Source: Caballeronia sp. GAFFF1
GTDB lineage: Bacteria > Pseudomonadota > Gammaproteobacteria > Burkholderiales > Burkholderiaceae
Assembly: GCF_023630705.1 (NCBI RefSeq)
Contig: NZ_JALQEM010000036.1
Location: 124,001 to 188,000 of the forward strand
Reading direction: 5' to 3'
Length of the DNA stretch: 64,000 bases
Positions 63,153-64,000 of this stretch are shown here, in pieces. The notes under the pieces are model-generated. The model made no database searches. It was not told where the DNA came from and worked only from the letters and a program-made list of their open reading frames with translations. The position numbers and the translations under genes are program-made. How positions within the stretch are numbered: position 1 is the first letter of the stretch; every line of letters begins with the position of its first letter.

Positions 63153-64000
63153 ATGGTATTGGTCAAACTGAGCGCACAGGAACTCCAAGTCGGCACGCCT
63201 CTTCCTTTCGCCGTCTACTCGGCGAGCGGAAAACTTCTTTTGACGAGGGGTTACTGCGTGCGATCCGAAGGCCAGCGCGACAGAATTCTCGCAGCAGGCG
63301 GGTTCCGCGACGAAGACGCGCCGATCGAACGGCCGCACGGGCAAGGCGTCATGTCGAGCGAGCTGCTGATATCGACCGCGAAGCACGGCGCGCCCATCAA
63401 CCGTCCCAAGCTCGATCGCGCGGCCGCCGTCACTGGCACCCTGCCGAAAACGCTGGAAAGCATGCAGCTTACGCTTATCGGCTGCGATCACCCGCCGGTG
63501 CAGGCCGAATTCGTCGGTTCCGTGGCGGGCAGCGCGCTGGTCGTGACCGCAGGCTGCGTGCATGAGTTGCTGGACGCGGGCATGTCCGTCGAATGCAAGG
63601 GGCTGCTCGGGCGCAAGATCTATCGTTTCTCCAGCACGGTGATCGGACGAAGCGAGTCGCCTGTGAAAGTCGCTTATCTCGCCTATCCGCAAACCGTACA
63701 GACGCAGGTCGTGCGCAAAGACGTTCGAGTGTCGACCGAGCTGGCGGGTCGCCTTATCAGGAACGATTGTGTCGCGGCGGGCTTCGATGTCGCCGTGGTC
63801 AACGTTAGCCTGGGCGGTGTGGCGTTGCGTCTGGCGGACGCGCTCGTCGATGTGGGCGAGCACTTCAAGCTCGCGTTGCGCCTGCGCGCCGACGGCAAGG
63901 TTCATGCGGTGGTGTTCAACTGCGTCGTGCGCAATCTGCGTCGAGCGGCGGGCGCCGTGCTTGTCGGCGCGGAGTTCAGTAACCGGTCCGTCGATACGAC
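63153..64000 (+). CDS. YcgR-like flagellar brake protein with PilZ domain, 3' end outside window
   Basis: The frame from the ATG at 63153 (AAGG seven bases upstream) is open to the window end. The N-terminal part (about 1-130) is variable. From about 155 it reads YRFSSTVIGRSESPVKVAYLAYPQTVQTQVVRKDVRV, the YcgR-type linker leading into PilZ, with the RxxxR pair RKDVR. The PilZ second motif reads NVSLGG in place of D/NxSxxG. PilZ binds c-di-GMP, and YcgR slows the flagellar motor when it is bound. The C-terminus is not visible. It is divergent from the chemoreceptor, which fits a motility setting. Confidence 0.85.
   Translation, partial: MVLVKLSAQELQVGTPLPFAVYSASGKLLLTRGYCVRSEGQRDRILAAGGFRDEDAPIERPHGQGVMSSELLISTAKHGAPINRPKLDRAAAVTGTLPKTLESMQLTLIGCDHPPVQAEFVGSVAGSALVVTAGCVHELLDAGMSVECKGLLGRKIYRFSSTVIGRSESPVKVAYLAYPQTVQTQVVRKDVRVSTELAGRLIRNDCVAAGFDVAVVNVSLGGVALRLADALVDVGEHFKLALRLRADGKVHAVVFNCVVRNLRRAAGAVLVGAEFSNRSVDT

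Noticed and set aside
1-64000. tRNA, rRNA, CRISPR array, insertion sequence, prophage or integrase
   Set aside because: I looked for tRNA-like cloverleaves, spaced direct repeats, terminal inverted repeats and transposase or integrase signatures and saw none.

Overview
The window looks like a chromosomal segment of a Burkholderiales bacterium, most likely Paraburkholderia or Caballeronia. The reasons are the high GC content with strong third-position GC bias, the family mix (DUF3331, DUF4148, DUF1488, YtfQRT-YjfF, SmoEFGK-type polyol ABC genes, IorAB-type oxidoreductase plus triheme cytochrome c) and the absence of any phage, IS, tRNA, rRNA or CRISPR signature. Both ends are cut inside genes: a HAD hydrolase at the left and a YcgR-like PilZ protein at the right.

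Left part (1-10.5 kb): HAD phosphatase, DAHP synthase (first step of aromatic amino acid synthesis), an EAL-CBS-GGDEF protein, a 1620-residue soluble hybrid kinase with two complete kinase cores and three receiver domains, a TPR protein and a small iron-permease-family membrane protein. From 10.5 to 18.3 kb lies a carbohydrate module: a YtfQ-YtfR-YtfT-YjfF furanose-type ABC importer, its LacI repressor, and a divergent pair encoding a phytanoyl-CoA-dioxygenase-family enzyme and an aldose epimerase. Related AT-rich operator-like palindromes sit in front of each unit.

Middle part (18.3-30.4 kb): small secreted or hypothetical proteins, then a radical SAM plus UdgX DNA-repair pair preceded by a perfect LexA box, a short-chain dehydrogenase, a DUF4410-like secreted protein, a cardiolipin-synthase-like phospholipase D, an MHYT-GGDEF-EAL protein behind a consensus sigma-28 promoter, a MarR regulator, a DUF4148 protein and an EAL protein.

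From 30.4 to 39.4 kb is a polyol catabolism locus: a divergently split SmoKEFG-type ABC importer, a SorC regulator, an SDR and two zinc polyol dehydrogenases. One operator-like inverted repeat lies across overlapping divergent promoters. It is followed at 39.7-43.8 kb by a periplasmic IorA/IorB/cytochrome c oxidoreductase. Then come DUF1488, DUF3331, an amidase, an MnmD methyltransferase lacking the usual MnmC oxidase half, and YceH.

Right part (48.2-60 kb): a dense cluster of circularly permuted ATP-grasp, alpha-E, transglutaminase/DUF2126 and zinc metallopeptidase genes, each core module present twice. This matches a predicted but poorly characterised peptide-ligation system and is followed by a glycosyltransferase-like protein. 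The window ends with a RibD-like reductase, a small hydrophilic protein, a chemoreceptor with a CheR-tether tail and a sigma-28-like promoter, and the YcgR-like protein. The motility and c-di-GMP theme (four GGDEF/EAL/PilZ genes, one chemoreceptor, sigma-28 signals) recurs across the window.
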